The position numbers were made by a program, and so were the translations under genes. Shown here one piece after another: positions 1 through 9,439 of a stretch of DNA of 47,595 bases. This stretch comes from CAYJAZ01 sp964371865 (GTDB taxonomy: Bacteria > Desulfobacterota > Desulfovibrionia > Desulfovibrionales > Desulfovibrionaceae). The stretch is taken from contig CAYJOR010000018.1 of NCBI GenBank assembly GCA_964371865.1, forward strand, positions 1 through 47,595, read 5' to 3'. Positions within the stretch are counted from its first letter, which is position 1. Every line of letters begins with the position of its first letter. The notes beneath the pieces were generated by a model that was not told where the DNA came from, did not search any database, and was given only the letters and a program-made list of their open reading frames with translations.

Positions 1-3
1 AGT

Positions 4-55
4 TTGAGGGGGGAAAACCTCGCTTTTATAAAAAAACGTGGTTTTCCCCCCTCAA
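4..55. terminator. Long hairpin downstream of katA
   Basis: Near-perfect inverted repeat: arms at 4-22 and 37-55 pair over 18 of 19 positions, with one T-T mismatch, around a 14-base A/T loop. The arms contain a run of six G and a run of six C. It lies 29 bases past the katA stop, so it probably ends katA transcription. No long T-run follows on the katA side, so a structural repeat is the alternative. Confidence 0.6.
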
Positions 56-83
56 GAAATCAATCTATACTACATATTTTTTC

Positions 84-1520
84 TTACAATCCTAATGCTT
101 TTTTTACTCCTTCGCCGTAAGCAGGGTCGGCTTTAGCGCAGTTTGCTATGTGTCGTTCTTTAATTTCGTTAGGAGCGTCACCCATAGCACGGGCTGTATT
201 ATCAAATAGGGCTTGTTTTTGCTCAGCTGACATAAGGTTGAAGAGAAGTCCTGGTTGTGTATAATAATCGTCATCATCGTCACGATAGTTATAGTTTAGG
301 GCATCGCCTTCTAGCTTGAGAGGCGGTTCTTGTAGATTTTGAGAATCTGCCCATTCATTTTCTGAGTTTGGTTCGTATGTAAGGGTAGAACCGTAGTTAC
401 CGTCAACACGCATCTGCCCATCTCTATGGAAAGAATGAACAGGTACACGAGGTGCATTTACAGGGATAGATGTGTGATTTACACCGAGGCGATATCTTTG
501 AGCATCGGCATAAGCAAAGAGACGACCTTGCAGCATTCTATCCGGTGAAAATCCGATACCTGGGACGATTGCAGCAGGATTGAAAGCAGCTTGTTCTACG
601 TCTGCAAAGTAGTTATCAGGATTTTTATTGAGTTCAAAGTATCCAACTTCGATAAGTGGATAATCTTTCTTTCTCCATACTTTAGTGAGATCGAACGGGT
701 GGAATTCGTAGTTGTCAGCATCTTTTTCAGGCATAATTTGGATATACATAGTCCATTTTGGGAAGTCGCCTTTTTCAATGCTATCAAAGAGGTCACGCTG
801 ATGGCTTTCTCTATCACCTGCAATAATAGCAGCAGCTTCAGCATCGGTGAGGTTTTTTATTCCTTGCTGAGTTTTGAAATGGAACTTTACCCAATAGCGT
901 TCATTTTTATCATTAATAAATGAGAAGGTATGGCTTCCAAAGCCGTCCATATGGCGATAAGAAGCTGGAATACCTCTATCACTCATAACAACTGTAATTT
1001 GGTGAAGAGCTTCAGGAAGGTTTGTCCAGAAATCCCAGTTGTTTTTTGCTGAGCGCATATTGGTTTTAGGGTCACGTTTAACCGCATGATTGAGATCAGG
1101 GAATTTTAGGGGGTCACGGAAGAAGAATACAGGAGTATTATTTCCAACTAAATCCCAGTTACCTTGATCTGTGTAAAATTTCATAGCAAAGCCACGAATA
1201 TCGCGTTCTGCATCGGCAGCACCACGCTCACCTGCTACGGTTGAAAAGCGTACAAACATATCGGTTTTTTTACCGATTTCTTTGAACATGCTTGCTTTTG
1301 TATATTTTGTGATGTCGTGTGTAACTGTGAAAGTTCCGAATGCACCGGAGCCTTTAGCGTGCATACGTCTTTCTGGGATAACTTCGCGGTCAAAATGAGC
1401 AAGTTTTTCAATAAGCCAAACATCTTGTAAAAGGATTGGGCCACGCTTTCCGGCGGTGAGGCTGTCTTGGTTGTTGGCAACAGGCGCACCGTTAGCCATA
1501 GTAAGTTTTTTATCAGACAT
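84..1520 (-). CDS. katA: Catalase (monofunctional haem catalase)
   Basis: This haem enzyme converts hydrogen peroxide to water and oxygen in the cytoplasm. The 478 residues match the small-subunit catalase clade. Visible landmarks are the distal His54 in the RRMHAKG motif, Asn127 in VGNNTPVFFFRDP, and the proximal haem-ligand tyrosine near residue 337 in RLFAYADAQRYRLG. There is no signal peptide. The ATG at 1520 is preceded by AAGGAGAG at a good distance. The gene is transcribed away from the nuclease-ATPase pair that starts at 1939. A MITE-like repeat begins only 58 bases upstream of the start, so katA's promoter must lie inside or just beyond that repeat. In an anaerobe or microaerophile, catalase would serve oxygen tolerance. 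Family assignment is secure. Confidence 0.97.
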   Translation of the reverse strand: MSDKKLTMANGAPVANNQDSLTAGKRGPILLQDVWLIEKLAHFDREVIPERRMHAKGSGAFGTFTVTHDITKYTKASMFKEIGKKTDMFVRFSTVAGERGAADAERDIRGFAMKFYTDQGNWDLVGNNTPVFFFRDPLKFPDLNHAVKRDPKTNMRSAKNNWDFWTNLPEALHQITVVMSDRGIPASYRHMDGFGSHTFSFINDKNERYWVKFHFKTQQGIKNLTDAEAAAIIAGDRESHQRDLFDSIEKGDFPKWTMYIQIMPEKDADNYEFHPFDLTKVWRKKDYPLIEVGYFELNKNPDNYFADVEQAAFNPAAIVPGIGFSPDRMLQGRLFAYADAQRYRLGVNHTSIPVNAPRVPVHSFHRDGQMRVDGNYGSTLTYEPNSENEWADSQNLQEPPLKLEGDALNYNYRDDDDDYYTQPGLLFNLMSAEQKQALFDNTARAMGDAPNEIKERHIANCAKADPAYGEGVKKALGL

Positions 1521-1577
1521 GTTTTCTCTCCTTAATCGTGGATATGCTTATAAGAGCAAGCTTTATCCTATTTTGTA

Positions 1578-1730
1578 TAGGGTATGTTTCTAAATTAATT
1601 CTTTTGCGTTTTTTTCTGTCCAAAAGATGATTTTTTATTCAGTTTATGTAAGTTTTAACACACTGTACTTCACAAAAAATACTTTTTTTGAAAATTTCAC
1701 AAAATTTCTTAATATTAAGAATCATACCTA
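1578..1730 (-). mobile_element. MITE-like repeat, copy 1
   Basis: About 153 bp beginning TAGGGTATGTTTCTAAATT and ending in a degraded inverted copy (ATCATACCTA). It aligns along its whole length with the elements at 27217-27371 (same orientation) and 23738-23890 (opposite orientation). Shared internal blocks include AAAGATGATTTTTTA and GAAAATT. Both ends carry TA, as expected for elements moved by IS630/Tc1-type transposases. It carries no gene. It sits between katA and the divergent gene at 1939 and is the most diverged of the three copies. Confidence 0.75.
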
Positions 1731-1821
1731 AGTTGGCAGATGAATCTGCGTATAGCTAGTTTAAATACAATAGCTTCAACAAATAATACACAAAGGGAAA
1801 CAAAATGAAATGATAAGGCTT

Positions 1822-1836
1822 TTATAATAATTAAAA
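1822..1836. promoter_or_regulatory. Possible PerR/Fur-type operator
   Basis: The 15-mer TTATAATAATTAAAA matches the PerR-box pattern TTATAATnATTATAA at 13 of 14 defined positions. It lies in the divergent katA / nuclease intergenic region, about 300 bases upstream of katA. A peroxide-stress operator would suit katA. In DNA this AT-rich, chance matches are common, and the distance is large. Confidence 0.25.
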
Positions 1837-1871
1837 GGCGGCTAAACTAATAGCTTGAGAAATCTGAAAAC

Positions 1872-1900
1872 TTGACAATACAATTTTGAATGTCTAAACT
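1872..1900 (+). promoter_or_regulatory. Sigma70-type promoter for the yhaO-yhaN-like pair
   Basis: TTGACA at 1872-1877, a 17-base spacer and TAAACT at 1895-1900, placed 38 bases before the ATG at 1939. The rest of the 1521-1938 gap holds the MITE-like repeat and no convincing gene. Confidence 0.5.
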
Positions 1901-1938
1901 CAACGTATCATAAAAAAATATAAAAGAAAAGTACCTTC

Positions 1939-3228
1939 ATGCAAAAAGTCAAAATAATTCATGCCGCTGATTTGCACCTAGATGTGCCGATGAAAAATGT
2001 TCCGAATAGTAAAAATATTGGGGCAGATTCAACATATAAAGCTTTGGAAAATCTCGTACAATTTGCGATAAGAGAAAAAGTAGATGCTCTTTTATTGGTT
2101 GGTGACATTTGGAATCATGAAGAAGTAAGCCTGAAAGCTAGGCTTGCAGTGGTTAAAGCATGTAACACTTTGAACGAATATGACATTAAAGTTTTTATAA
2201 GTCATGGGAATCATGATCCTCTTGACGATAACTTTAAATCGCTGACTTTTCCCCAAAACGTTCATGTCTTTAAAGATAAATATGAATGTGTTCCGCTAGA
2301 AAAAAACAATGATATTATAGCGATGATACATGGCATTAGTCATGCCACAAAAAAAGAGACAAGAAACCTTTCTACTTTTTTTCCAATAATTACAGAAAAA
2401 ATGAAAAGTGAATGTTTTCATATAGCTATGCTTCATACCTCCTTAGTAAAAAATGATGGAGAAGGAGTATATGCTCCATGTACTCTCGCGGAATTAAAGG
2501 AAAAAAATCCACATTACTGGGCTTTAGGGCATGTGCATAGCTATCAAATGTTGGAAGAAAATCCTCATGTTGTATTTTCAGGAGCTTTGCAAGGTACTCA
2601 TATTAATGAAGATAATACTCATGGTTGTGTACTTATTACAATAGAAAGAGAAAATAATCAAAGTGTGTCTATCAAAGATGAGCTTATTCCAATTGCCCCT
2701 CTTTATTGGAAAAAACTTGACTGTGTACTCCCTGATGATATATTAAACCTTACTCAAGCTCAGCAGCATATTTATGATACACTTGCTACGCTTCAAGATG
2801 ATTTACCGTCTTGTACTAAACAAGTTATTGTAAAAATCACACTTAAAGGTCAGACTGAGTTAAATAACTTGCTTAGAAATATCTATACAATACAAGAATT
2901 AACAGATTCTCTTTCAGAACAGGCGAGTGAACTTCGTCCTCCAATTTTAGTGAAAGAAATTGAGGTGGGAACGGAAGATGTTCAGGAGGATAAAAATATC
3001 GATGAACTTCTAAAAGGTAATGATTTTCTAGCACAAGTTTTACATGAAGCAGAAAAATTATTCAATGAAGATGATGAAGAACTTGCCTTACTCTTTCAAA
3101 AACTATATCATGATAGTCCTGTAAAAAACCAACATAAAAGAATAATACCTATGCCGACTAATAGAGAAGTTTTTGATAAAATAATTCGCCAAGCACAGTA
3201 CATTTGTGCGGAAACATTGGAAAAATAA
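1939..3228 (+). CDS. YhaO/SbcD-like metallophosphoesterase (DNA exonuclease family)
   Basis: Calcineurin-type phosphoesterase of the Mre11/SbcD group. Metal-binding motifs appear in order: ADLHLD at residues 10-15, GDIWNHE near 56, GNHDP near 92, HTS near 166 and GHVHSY near 198. At 429 residues it fits the YhaO subgroup better than classical SbcD. In SbcCD/Mre11-Rad50 complexes this subunit is the nuclease and the partner SMC-like ATPase controls it. That partner starts 6 bases downstream, so the two are surely co-transcribed. The likely role is processing DNA ends, hairpins or protein-blocked ends. YhaO/YhaN-type pairs are poorly characterised, so the physiological role is inferred. Confidence 0.85.
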   Translation: MQKVKIIHAADLHLDVPMKNVPNSKNIGADSTYKALENLVQFAIREKVDALLLVGDIWNHEEVSLKARLAVVKACNTLNEYDIKVFISHGNHDPLDDNFKSLTFPQNVHVFKDKYECVPLEKNNDIIAMIHGISHATKKETRNLSTFFPIITEKMKSECFHIAMLHTSLVKNDGEGVYAPCTLAELKEKNPHYWALGHVHSYQMLEENPHVVFSGALQGTHINEDNTHGCVLITIERENNQSVSIKDELIPIAPLYWKKLDCVLPDDILNLTQAQQHIYDTLATLQDDLPSCTKQVIVKITLKGQTELNNLLRNIYTIQELTDSLSEQASELRPPILVKEIEVGTEDVQEDKNIDELLKGNDFLAQVLHEAEKLFNEDDEELALLFQKLYHDSPVKNQHKRIIPMPTNREVFDKIIRQAQYICAETLEK

Positions 3229-3234
3229 TCATTT

Positions 3235-6200
3235 ATGAAAATTAATGCGTTCGATATACAAGATTTTGGAATACTAGCTAAACAAAGCCAATATAACTTA
3301 CCCTCTGGTTTACTTATCTTTTTAGGTCAAAATGAGGCTGGAAAATCTACATCTCTGGAATTTTTCCGTACTCTTTTGACTGGTTTTCCGTCGGCTCGTT
3401 CAAAAAAATCTAGAGAAGGTCTTTTTGCGAGTAAAAATTCTCAAATGGGCGGAATGCTAGAACTTAGTACAAAAAATGCTGGTTTAATTAAAGTTGAGCG
3501 CACAAAAAATTCATTTAATCTTTTTGATGCAAAAGGAAACTCTTTAGATTTAGCAATTTACGAAGCTTTACTTGCAGGGGTAAGTAGGGATATTTATTCA
3601 AGTCTTTATGGGTTTAGCTTAAGTGAAATCCAAACTCTTGATACCCTTGAAGCAGATGAGGTGAGAACTGTTCTTTATGGTACATCTTTCGGACTTGGGC
3701 TTTATTCACCACAAAAAGCATTTGCGCAGATTGATACTATTATTGGAGCTAAGAACGCTAAAAGCCTTATAAAAAATGATTCGATAAAAAATGTTTTCAA
3801 AACAAATGCACAACGAATTGAAGAAATTAATGCATTAATCCAAGAGTATACAGAAAAAAATAAAGAAATAGATACCTACTATAAGGAATATGATCTCATA
3901 CGTAATAATTTGCAAGAAGTGAGAGCGCGTAGAGAAACTAAATATGAAGAAATTCTTGCAACTCAAAAAAGAATTAATGCGTGGGAAATTTATCAAGATT
4001 ATTATTTAACTAGTCAGAAAATTAAAAGAATTCCAGCAATTAACGAATCTTTATCTTTTTCAGTTATTGAGAATTTATCAAAATTGGAAGATGCGAAATA
4101 TCAAAATAAAGCACAAGAAAAGTCTTTTGAAGATAAGAAGAGGGTTTTACTTTCAAACTTGGAAAAGAAAGAGCTTAATGCTCAGCTTGTTGAAATTTTA
4201 CCTCAGTTGAAAGAGTTAATTGAGTATAAAGCAAGTTATAGAAATGCTTTTATTCAAATACCTTACAATCAAGATAATATAAATAAAAGAGAAGAAGAAC
4301 TTGCGAAAGAAGTAAAATATCTCGGTGATTCCTGGACATTAGAAAAAGTAAAAAGCATAGATTATTCTTTTGAAGTTTATAAATCTATTGAATCTTTCAG
4401 TGTAAAACTTTCAGAAGCAGAAGGGGAGTTTAAGCAAGTTGAAAGCTCTATTAGCTATCTTAATCAAGAAAAACAGATAGTTGAGGATGAAGTCAGATAT
4501 CTTGAAAAAAGCGTTGCTGAACTTAAAAAAGAAAAGATAGAGTTAGATCCGGCAAAACGCGAACAACTTACAACTGCACTTCGTAGAACTCAAGATGCAG
4601 TAGAAAAAATGCCTGAAAAGCTTATACATTTGAAGCTTGCAAAGGCAGATTTTACGCAATCTTTAAATCAGCTTTCATTCCGAATAACTCCAAGCGATAC
4701 AATTTTATCAAAAGTTTCAAGTGCTCAAACAACTTTACTTACGTTGGCAACAAAAATTTCAGAACAAGCTCAACGTGCTGATATTGCAAAGCAAACTCTA
4801 AAAAATTCAAAAAAGACAGTAGATAAACTTGAAGAACAGCAAGATTTTCTTGTAAAGGAAAATCAGAAACTTTTGCATCTTGAAAGAGCAACACTCTACA
4901 AGAAACGTAATGCTGTACAACGTATAAAATATCTTGAACAAAATCAAGAACAAGAAGTGGAGCGTATTCTAGATTTACAAGGTCAGTACGATGATATTTT
5001 AGCGCAACTACCTAATAAAACAAGTGGATTAATGTCATTTGTTTTTGGTGTTTTTGCATTTTGCTTGGGAGGGATTTTACTTGTCACAGGTTTGTATTAT
5101 GACATTAAAGAAATAGATATCTCATTTTTTGCTCAAAGTCAGTTTGTACAAACTTATCTTACTGAATTTATTGAAGTACCACATACATACATTATTCATT
5201 CACCTTTTGCTCTTTTAGTATTTTTAATTGGATTTACTTGTATTTACGTAAACATTCCAATGTATAATCCTGATAGAAAAAAGAAACTTTTAATGTTAGC
5301 ACAAATTAACAGTAGAAAAGAAGCAGCCGTGCAAAAACTTCAGGCAAATAAAGACGAATTTATAAGACTTTGTCAATTTCTTGAAGTAAAAAAAGTAGAT
5401 AATGAAATTTTAGAAGAGCTCGAAATAAAATTTGAACATGAACAAGAGCAACTTATTAGTAAAGAAAACCTTCTTAAAGAAACATCGCAAACAGAAAATG
5501 AACTTAGAAAGGCTCGTTTTGAACTTTCGCATAACTATGCTAGATATCAGAAAGAAGAACGTGCTATTCAGGAACTTCGTAGGGCATGGCAAGAGCATTT
5601 TGCCGATCTTGCAATTACCGATGTGCCTTCAGCTGAAGCTATTGGAGTATACTTTGCACGTATAGACCAAATACGTATGGCAAAGCAGACACTTAAAAAT
5701 CTTGAAGAAGAAATCAATGCACTTAAAAATTCAAAACAAACACTTGCCGATCTTGCGTTAGAAATTCTCCCAGATATCAAAGAGTTGAGTTTATCGAGCG
5801 ATGAAATAGTTCGTACAGTACAAGATATCATTAATATATGTAACGAGCAGGAAAAAATTAATGAAAGAAAGTTACAACTTCGTGAAAATATAGATACTCT
5901 TGATAATAAGAAAATGACAATCGAATCAACTCTAGCAAAATTCAACGATGAGTTACAAGAAAAAGGAAAAAATCTAAACATTATAAAAACAGAATGGAAG
6001 GAGTATCTTAGTAGTCAATCGCTTGATATAGTAATGTCGCCTGAAACAGCCAAAGCTACTCTTGGACACATAGAAAAATGTCGAATAATTGAGAAAGATA
6101 TAGAAAATATTAATAAAGAAAAAGAGTTACATCAAAATGAAATTAATAGACTTGTAGTCCCTCTAACGAAGCTCTTGCAAGAAGTTAACCGTAATCCATT

Positions 6201-7242
6201 GAAAAGGCTTGATAATCAAGCAGATTATCTTTCAACTCTTGATCAATTGCTGGGGGATGCTGAAAAAGCAAAAGAAATTCTGAATGCTAAAACTACTCTC
6301 GAAGAACAAATTCTTGATATTGAAAAAGAAATCAATGTACTATCAGAGGAAAGTGATAAAATTTCAAAAAGTATTGAAGCAATTTTAGAATCATTGAACT
6401 TTAAAACCATTAGTGACTTCAAAGAGATGTCAATAAAGTTTGAAGAAAAATTTCAATTAAACAAGATGTTGGAACAGATAATTGATAAACTAAAACTTCT
6501 TTCAACAGAAAAGAATCTTGAAGATTTCATAAGAAGTTTTGAAGGTATAGATTTATTAGATTTACAGCATCAAAAAAGAAATCTAGATAAAAATCTTACA
6601 GAAATTCAATCTCTTGAGGATGAAATTAGTACAAACTTGGCAGAAAAAAAAGCATTTATTCAACAGCTAGAAGATTCGAGTGTGCTTACAGAGCTTAAAC
6701 AAGAAAAAGCTAGTCTTGAAGAGCAAAATAGTTATGCCCTTGAAAGTTATCTTGCATATTCTCTTGCAAAATCTTGTATTCAAAAGACAAAACAAAAATA
6801 TGAAGAAGAAAAACAACCAGAACTTATAAGAACAGCTTCAGAAATTTTTAATCATATTACTGATGGAAAATGGGTAAATATTTCAACATCAATTGAAGAT
6901 AACACACTCACGTTAAACCCAAGTAGAGGGCTTCCTGTGACTCCTGATAAATTGAGTCAGGGCACGCGCGAACAACTCTATCTTTCATTGCGTCTTGCTT
7001 ATATTAGAAATGCGGCGACGTATAAAGAAGCTTTACCTATAATTATGGACGATATTCTCGTCAATTTTGACACACTTAGATCCACACAAACCGCTAAAAC
7101 CTTAGCTACTTTTACTGAAAACTCAAGTCCTCACCAAATTCTTTTTTTCACTTGTCATCCGCATATTGCTAATATATTGAGAGAAAATGTTCCAAGTTCT
7201 ACTCTCTTTACAATAGAAAAAGGTAAAATTTCACGCAGCTAG
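3235..7242 (+). CDS. YhaN-like SMC/Rad50-type AAA ATPase with two membrane segments
   Basis: A 1335-residue ABC/SMC-type ATPase. The Walker A motif GQNEAGKST is near residues 31-39. The C-terminal signature LSQGTREQLYLSLRLAY is near 1240-1256, and Walker B (LPIIMDDILVNFD) is near 1266-1278, followed by an H-loop (FTCHPH). Long coiled coils lie between them. About residues 596-680 hold two hydrophobic segments (VFGVFAFCLGGILLV and FALLVFLIGFTCIYV), placing the middle of the molecule in the membrane. This central hairpin replaces the zinc hook of Rad50/SbcC and is the mark of the YhaN type. It forms an operon with the nuclease subunit just upstream and is probably its ATP-driven regulator at the inner membrane. 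Confidence 0.85.
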   Translation: MKINAFDIQDFGILAKQSQYNLPSGLLIFLGQNEAGKSTSLEFFRTLLTGFPSARSKKSREGLFASKNSQMGGMLELSTKNAGLIKVERTKNSFNLFDAKGNSLDLAIYEALLAGVSRDIYSSLYGFSLSEIQTLDTLEADEVRTVLYGTSFGLGLYSPQKAFAQIDTIIGAKNAKSLIKNDSIKNVFKTNAQRIEEINALIQEYTEKNKEIDTYYKEYDLIRNNLQEVRARRETKYEEILATQKRINAWEIYQDYYLTSQKIKRIPAINESLSFSVIENLSKLEDAKYQNKAQEKSFEDKKRVLLSNLEKKELNAQLVEILPQLKELIEYKASYRNAFIQIPYNQDNINKREEELAKEVKYLGDSWTLEKVKSIDYSFEVYKSIESFSVKLSEAEGEFKQVESSISYLNQEKQIVEDEVRYLEKSVAELKKEKIELDPAKREQLTTALRRTQDAVEKMPEKLIHLKLAKADFTQSLNQLSFRITPSDTILSKVSSAQTTLLTLATKISEQAQRADIAKQTLKNSKKTVDKLEEQQDFLVKENQKLLHLERATLYKKRNAVQRIKYLEQNQEQEVERILDLQGQYDDILAQLPNKTSGLMSFVFGVFAFCLGGILLVTGLYYDIKEIDISFFAQSQFVQTYLTEFIEVPHTYIIHSPFALLVFLIGFTCIYVNIPMYNPDRKKKLLMLAQINSRKEAAVQKLQANKDEFIRLCQFLEVKKVDNEILEELEIKFEHEQEQLISKENLLKETSQTENELRKARFELSHNYARYQKEERAIQELRRAWQEHFADLAITDVPSAEAIGVYFARIDQIRMAKQTLKNLEEEINALKNSKQTLADLALEILPDIKELSLSSDEIVRTVQDIINICNEQEKINERKLQLRENIDTLDNKKMTIESTLAKFNDELQEKGKNLNIIKTEWKEYLSSQSLDIVMSPETAKATLGHIEKCRIIEKDIENINKEKELHQNEINRLVVPLTKLLQEVNRNPLKRLDNQADYLSTLDQLLGDAEKAKEILNAKTTLEEQILDIEKEINVLSEESDKISKSIEAILESLNFKTISDFKEMSIKFEEKFQLNKMLEQIIDKLKLLSTEKNLEDFIRSFEGIDLLDLQHQKRNLDKNLTEIQSLEDEISTNLAEKKAFIQQLEDSSVLTELKQEKASLEEQNSYALESYLAYSLAKSCIQKTKQKYEEEKQPELIRTASEIFNHITDGKWVNISTSIEDNTLTLNPSRGLPVTPDKLSQGTREQLYLSLRLAYIRNAATYKEALPIIMDDILVNFDTLRSTQTAKTLATFTENSSPHQILFFTCHPHIANILRENVPSSTLFTIEKGKISRS

Positions 7243-7296
7243 CTTATTGTTTGAAATGTATAAGTATTAATTGTGATAAAAAAAACTTTTTAGAGT

Positions 7297-7325
7297 TTGT
7301 GAATTACGCTTGATAGTTCTATAAT
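7297..7325 (+). promoter_or_regulatory. Sigma70-type promoter for lpdA-gcvH
   Basis: TTGTGA at 7297-7302, a 17-base spacer and a perfect TATAAT at 7320-7325, about 98 bases upstream of the lpdA ATG. No terminator hairpin is obvious between the preceding gene and this site. Confidence 0.45.
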
Positions 7326-7422
7326 TCTATGCTAACGAATATCTTGATATAAAATGTATGATTTCCATTATATGCTGTAAGTATTAGATAACAGATATAA
7401 AAATAATATAAAGGTGACGTTA

Positions 7423-8856
7423 ATGAGTACAAAAATTACTATTATTGGTGCTGGACCAGGCGGCTATATGGCTGCTTTTGCTGCTGCAAAAAAAGGTGCA
7501 GAAGTAACATTAGTTGAATCAGATTTTTTGGGTGGAACTTGCTTGAATTACGGTTGTATACCAACTAAAACCTTGAAATCTACAGCTGAAGTTCTTGAAA
7601 AAGCGCACAGCTTAGCAACTTACGGTATAACCGGTATTGGAGAAGCTAAAGCTGACATGCCGGCAGTTATCCAAAGAAAACGTAAAGTTTCTGAAGTATT
7701 AAGAGGCGGAATTGAAAAAACTTGTGCTCAGCTAAAAGTTAAAGTAGTTAAAGGTCGCGGTCAAATCATAAACGCGAGCCTTGTAAAAGTAACTACTCTT
7801 GAGAACGAAGTTATTGAAGTAATAAGCGATAAAATCATCATAGCAACAGGCTCTCGTTCACTTGAACTTCCAGCTTTGAAAATTGATCACAAAAATATCC
7901 TATCATCTGACGATGCTCTTGAATTACAATACGTTCCGGAAAGCATGATAATTGTTGGCGGTGGTGTTATTGGTGCTGAGCTAGCAGGAATTTATTCAAC
8001 ATTTGGCGCAAAAGTTACTGTAGTTGAAGGTCTTTCGCGACTTCTTCCTGTGCCTTCTATCGACGAAGAAATGTCTAAACTTCTTCAACGTGAAATGAAA
8101 AAAGCTGGCATTAAACAAGAACTTTGCCGTATTGTTAGCGGATGTAAAGTTGAAAACGATAAAGTTTACGCAGAGTTAGCTCCATCACCATTTTTGAGCG
8201 AAGTTCCAGCAGCAGCTAAGAAACCGGCAACCTTAGAAGCTGATGTTTTAGTTGTAGCAGCAGGACGCGTGCCTAATACAGAAGGTCTTGGTCTTCAAGA
8301 AGCGGGTATTGAAACTGACAATCGTGGTTGGATAAAAACCAATGATCTTTATGAAACTAACATTCCAAATATCTACGCAATAGGCGATATTTTAGGACCA
8401 GCAAAAATTATGCTAGCACATATGGCATATGCAGAAGGTCTTGCAGTTATTGATAATATTCTTGACTCAACAGAAAAAGTAGCAAACTATTCAGTTGTTC
8501 CATCAGGAATATTCACAAGCCCAGAAATTGGCTGTGTTGGCATTACAGAAGCTCAAGCGAAAGAAAAAGGAATTGAGGTTGAATGCCCAGTATTCCAATT
8601 CCGTGAACTTGGTAAAGCGCAGGCAATGGCTGAATTGCCGGGCTGCTTTAAACTTATTATAGAAAAAGAAACAGCAAAAGTTTTAGGTTGTCACATAGCG
8701 GGTGCTCATGCGACTGACCTTATCGCGGAAGCTGCTTTAGCAATGCAATTAGGGGCAACAGCTTACGATATTGCACACACAATTCACGCTCATCCAACTC
8801 TTGCAGAAGGCCTATTTGAAGTTGCACACAACTGGGCTACTGCACCAAAAAAATAA
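7423..8856 (+). CDS. lpdA: Dihydrolipoyl dehydrogenase
   Basis: FAD- and NAD-dependent flavoprotein that reoxidises dihydrolipoyl groups. It is the E3 (L protein) of glycine cleavage and 2-oxoacid dehydrogenases. Counting from the ATG at 7423: FAD-binding GAGPGG is at residues 9-14, the redox-active pair is C40/C45 in GGTCLNYGC, the NAD-binding GGGVIGAE is mid-protein, and the catalytic HAHPTLAEG is near the C-terminus. A GTG nine bases upstream (7414) is also in frame. It lies inside AAGGTG, which reads better as the ribosome site for the ATG. gcvH follows after 21 bases, so the enzyme most likely serves the glycine cleavage/reductive glycine system. No gcvP or gcvT is in the window. Confidence 0.95.
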   Translation: MSTKITIIGAGPGGYMAAFAAAKKGAEVTLVESDFLGGTCLNYGCIPTKTLKSTAEVLEKAHSLATYGITGIGEAKADMPAVIQRKRKVSEVLRGGIEKTCAQLKVKVVKGRGQIINASLVKVTTLENEVIEVISDKIIIATGSRSLELPALKIDHKNILSSDDALELQYVPESMIIVGGGVIGAELAGIYSTFGAKVTVVEGLSRLLPVPSIDEEMSKLLQREMKKAGIKQELCRIVSGCKVENDKVYAELAPSPFLSEVPAAAKKPATLEADVLVVAAGRVPNTEGLGLQEAGIETDNRGWIKTNDLYETNIPNIYAIGDILGPAKIMLAHMAYAEGLAVIDNILDSTEKVANYSVVPSGIFTSPEIGCVGITEAQAKEKGIEVECPVFQFRELGKAQAMAELPGCFKLIIEKETAKVLGCHIAGAHATDLIAEAALAMQLGATAYDIAHTIHAHPTLAEGLFEVAHNWATAPKK

Positions 8857-8877
8857 ATAAATAGTTAGGAGTTTATT

Positions 8878-9276
8878 ATGAAAGATTTAGCGGAAATCAT
8901 TTTACCGGTAGACAGAAACTACACAGATGAACACGTTTGGGCTAAAAAAGACGGAGATACTTATCTACTTGGTATTTCTGACTTTGCTCAAGATCAACTA
9001 GGTGAAATCGTGTATATTGAAATGCCAGCAGCAGAAGATACTTTCAGCGCAGCAGCAGATTTTGGAACAGTAGAATCAGTAAAATCTGTAAATAAATTAT
9101 TTATGCCATTTGATGGTGAAATAGTTGAATTTAATGAAGAATTAGACAATACCCCAACAACTGTAAACGCAGATTGTTACGAAGATGGTTGGATTGTTCG
9201 TGTAAAAGCTAATAATGACGATGACTTTGAAAATATGTTCACAGCAGAAGCTTATCGTGAATTTTTAGCAAAATAA
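8878..9276 (+). CDS. gcvH: Glycine cleavage system H protein
   Basis: Lipoyl carrier that shuttles the aminomethyl group between the P, T and L proteins of glycine cleavage. At 132 residues it is of normal length. The lipoylation site is K69 in TVESVKSVNK, surrounded by the usual family blocks (DEHVWAK, GISDFAQDQLGEIVYIE). TAGGAG lies at good spacing before the ATG. It is the last gene of the lpdA-gcvH operon, with a terminator just after it. A SirTM-type sirtuin and a zinc macrodomain protein lie 1.7-3.3 kb downstream. In some bacteria such enzymes add and remove ADP-ribose on lipoylated GcvH, though usually a shorter GcvH-L paralogue. Confidence 0.95.
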   Translation: MKDLAEIILPVDRNYTDEHVWAKKDGDTYLLGISDFAQDQLGEIVYIEMPAAEDTFSAAADFGTVESVKSVNKLFMPFDGEIVEFNEELDNTPTTVNADCYEDGWIVRVKANNDDDFENMFTAEAYREFLAK

Positions 9277-9299
9277 ATTTATTTAAAATTAAATTTAAA

Positions 9300-9340
9300 G
9301 GGGAACTTAGCCTAACAGGTTGAGTTTCCCTGTTTTTTTA
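9300..9340 (+). terminator. Rho-independent terminator after gcvH
   Basis: An imperfect hairpin (AGGGGAACTTAGCCT pairing with AGGTTGAGTTTCCCT, with G-U pairs and small bulges) is followed directly by a run of seven T. Confidence 0.75.
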
Positions 9341-9405
9341 AGAAGGAACTTTTTTTGATTTTCTAAGGTGTTCATTTAACATAATAAAAAAAAAATTAAA
9401 AGCAC

Positions 9406-9433
9406 TTGCAATTGTTTTAAAAGTGTATATAAT
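9406..9433 (+). promoter_or_regulatory. Sigma70-type promoter for the adhesin-like gene
   Basis: TTGCAA at 9406-9411, a 16-base spacer and a perfect TATAAT at 9428-9433. It implies a 5' leader of about 235 bases before the ATG at 9675. Confidence 0.6.
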
Positions 9434-9439
9434 ATAGTT

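Noticed and set aside
1706..1721. Perfect 16-bp palindrome TTCTTAATATTAAGAA as an operator
   Set aside because: It lies inside the degraded end of MITE copy 1 and is all A/T apart from one C and one G; it may simply reflect drift of the inverted repeat.
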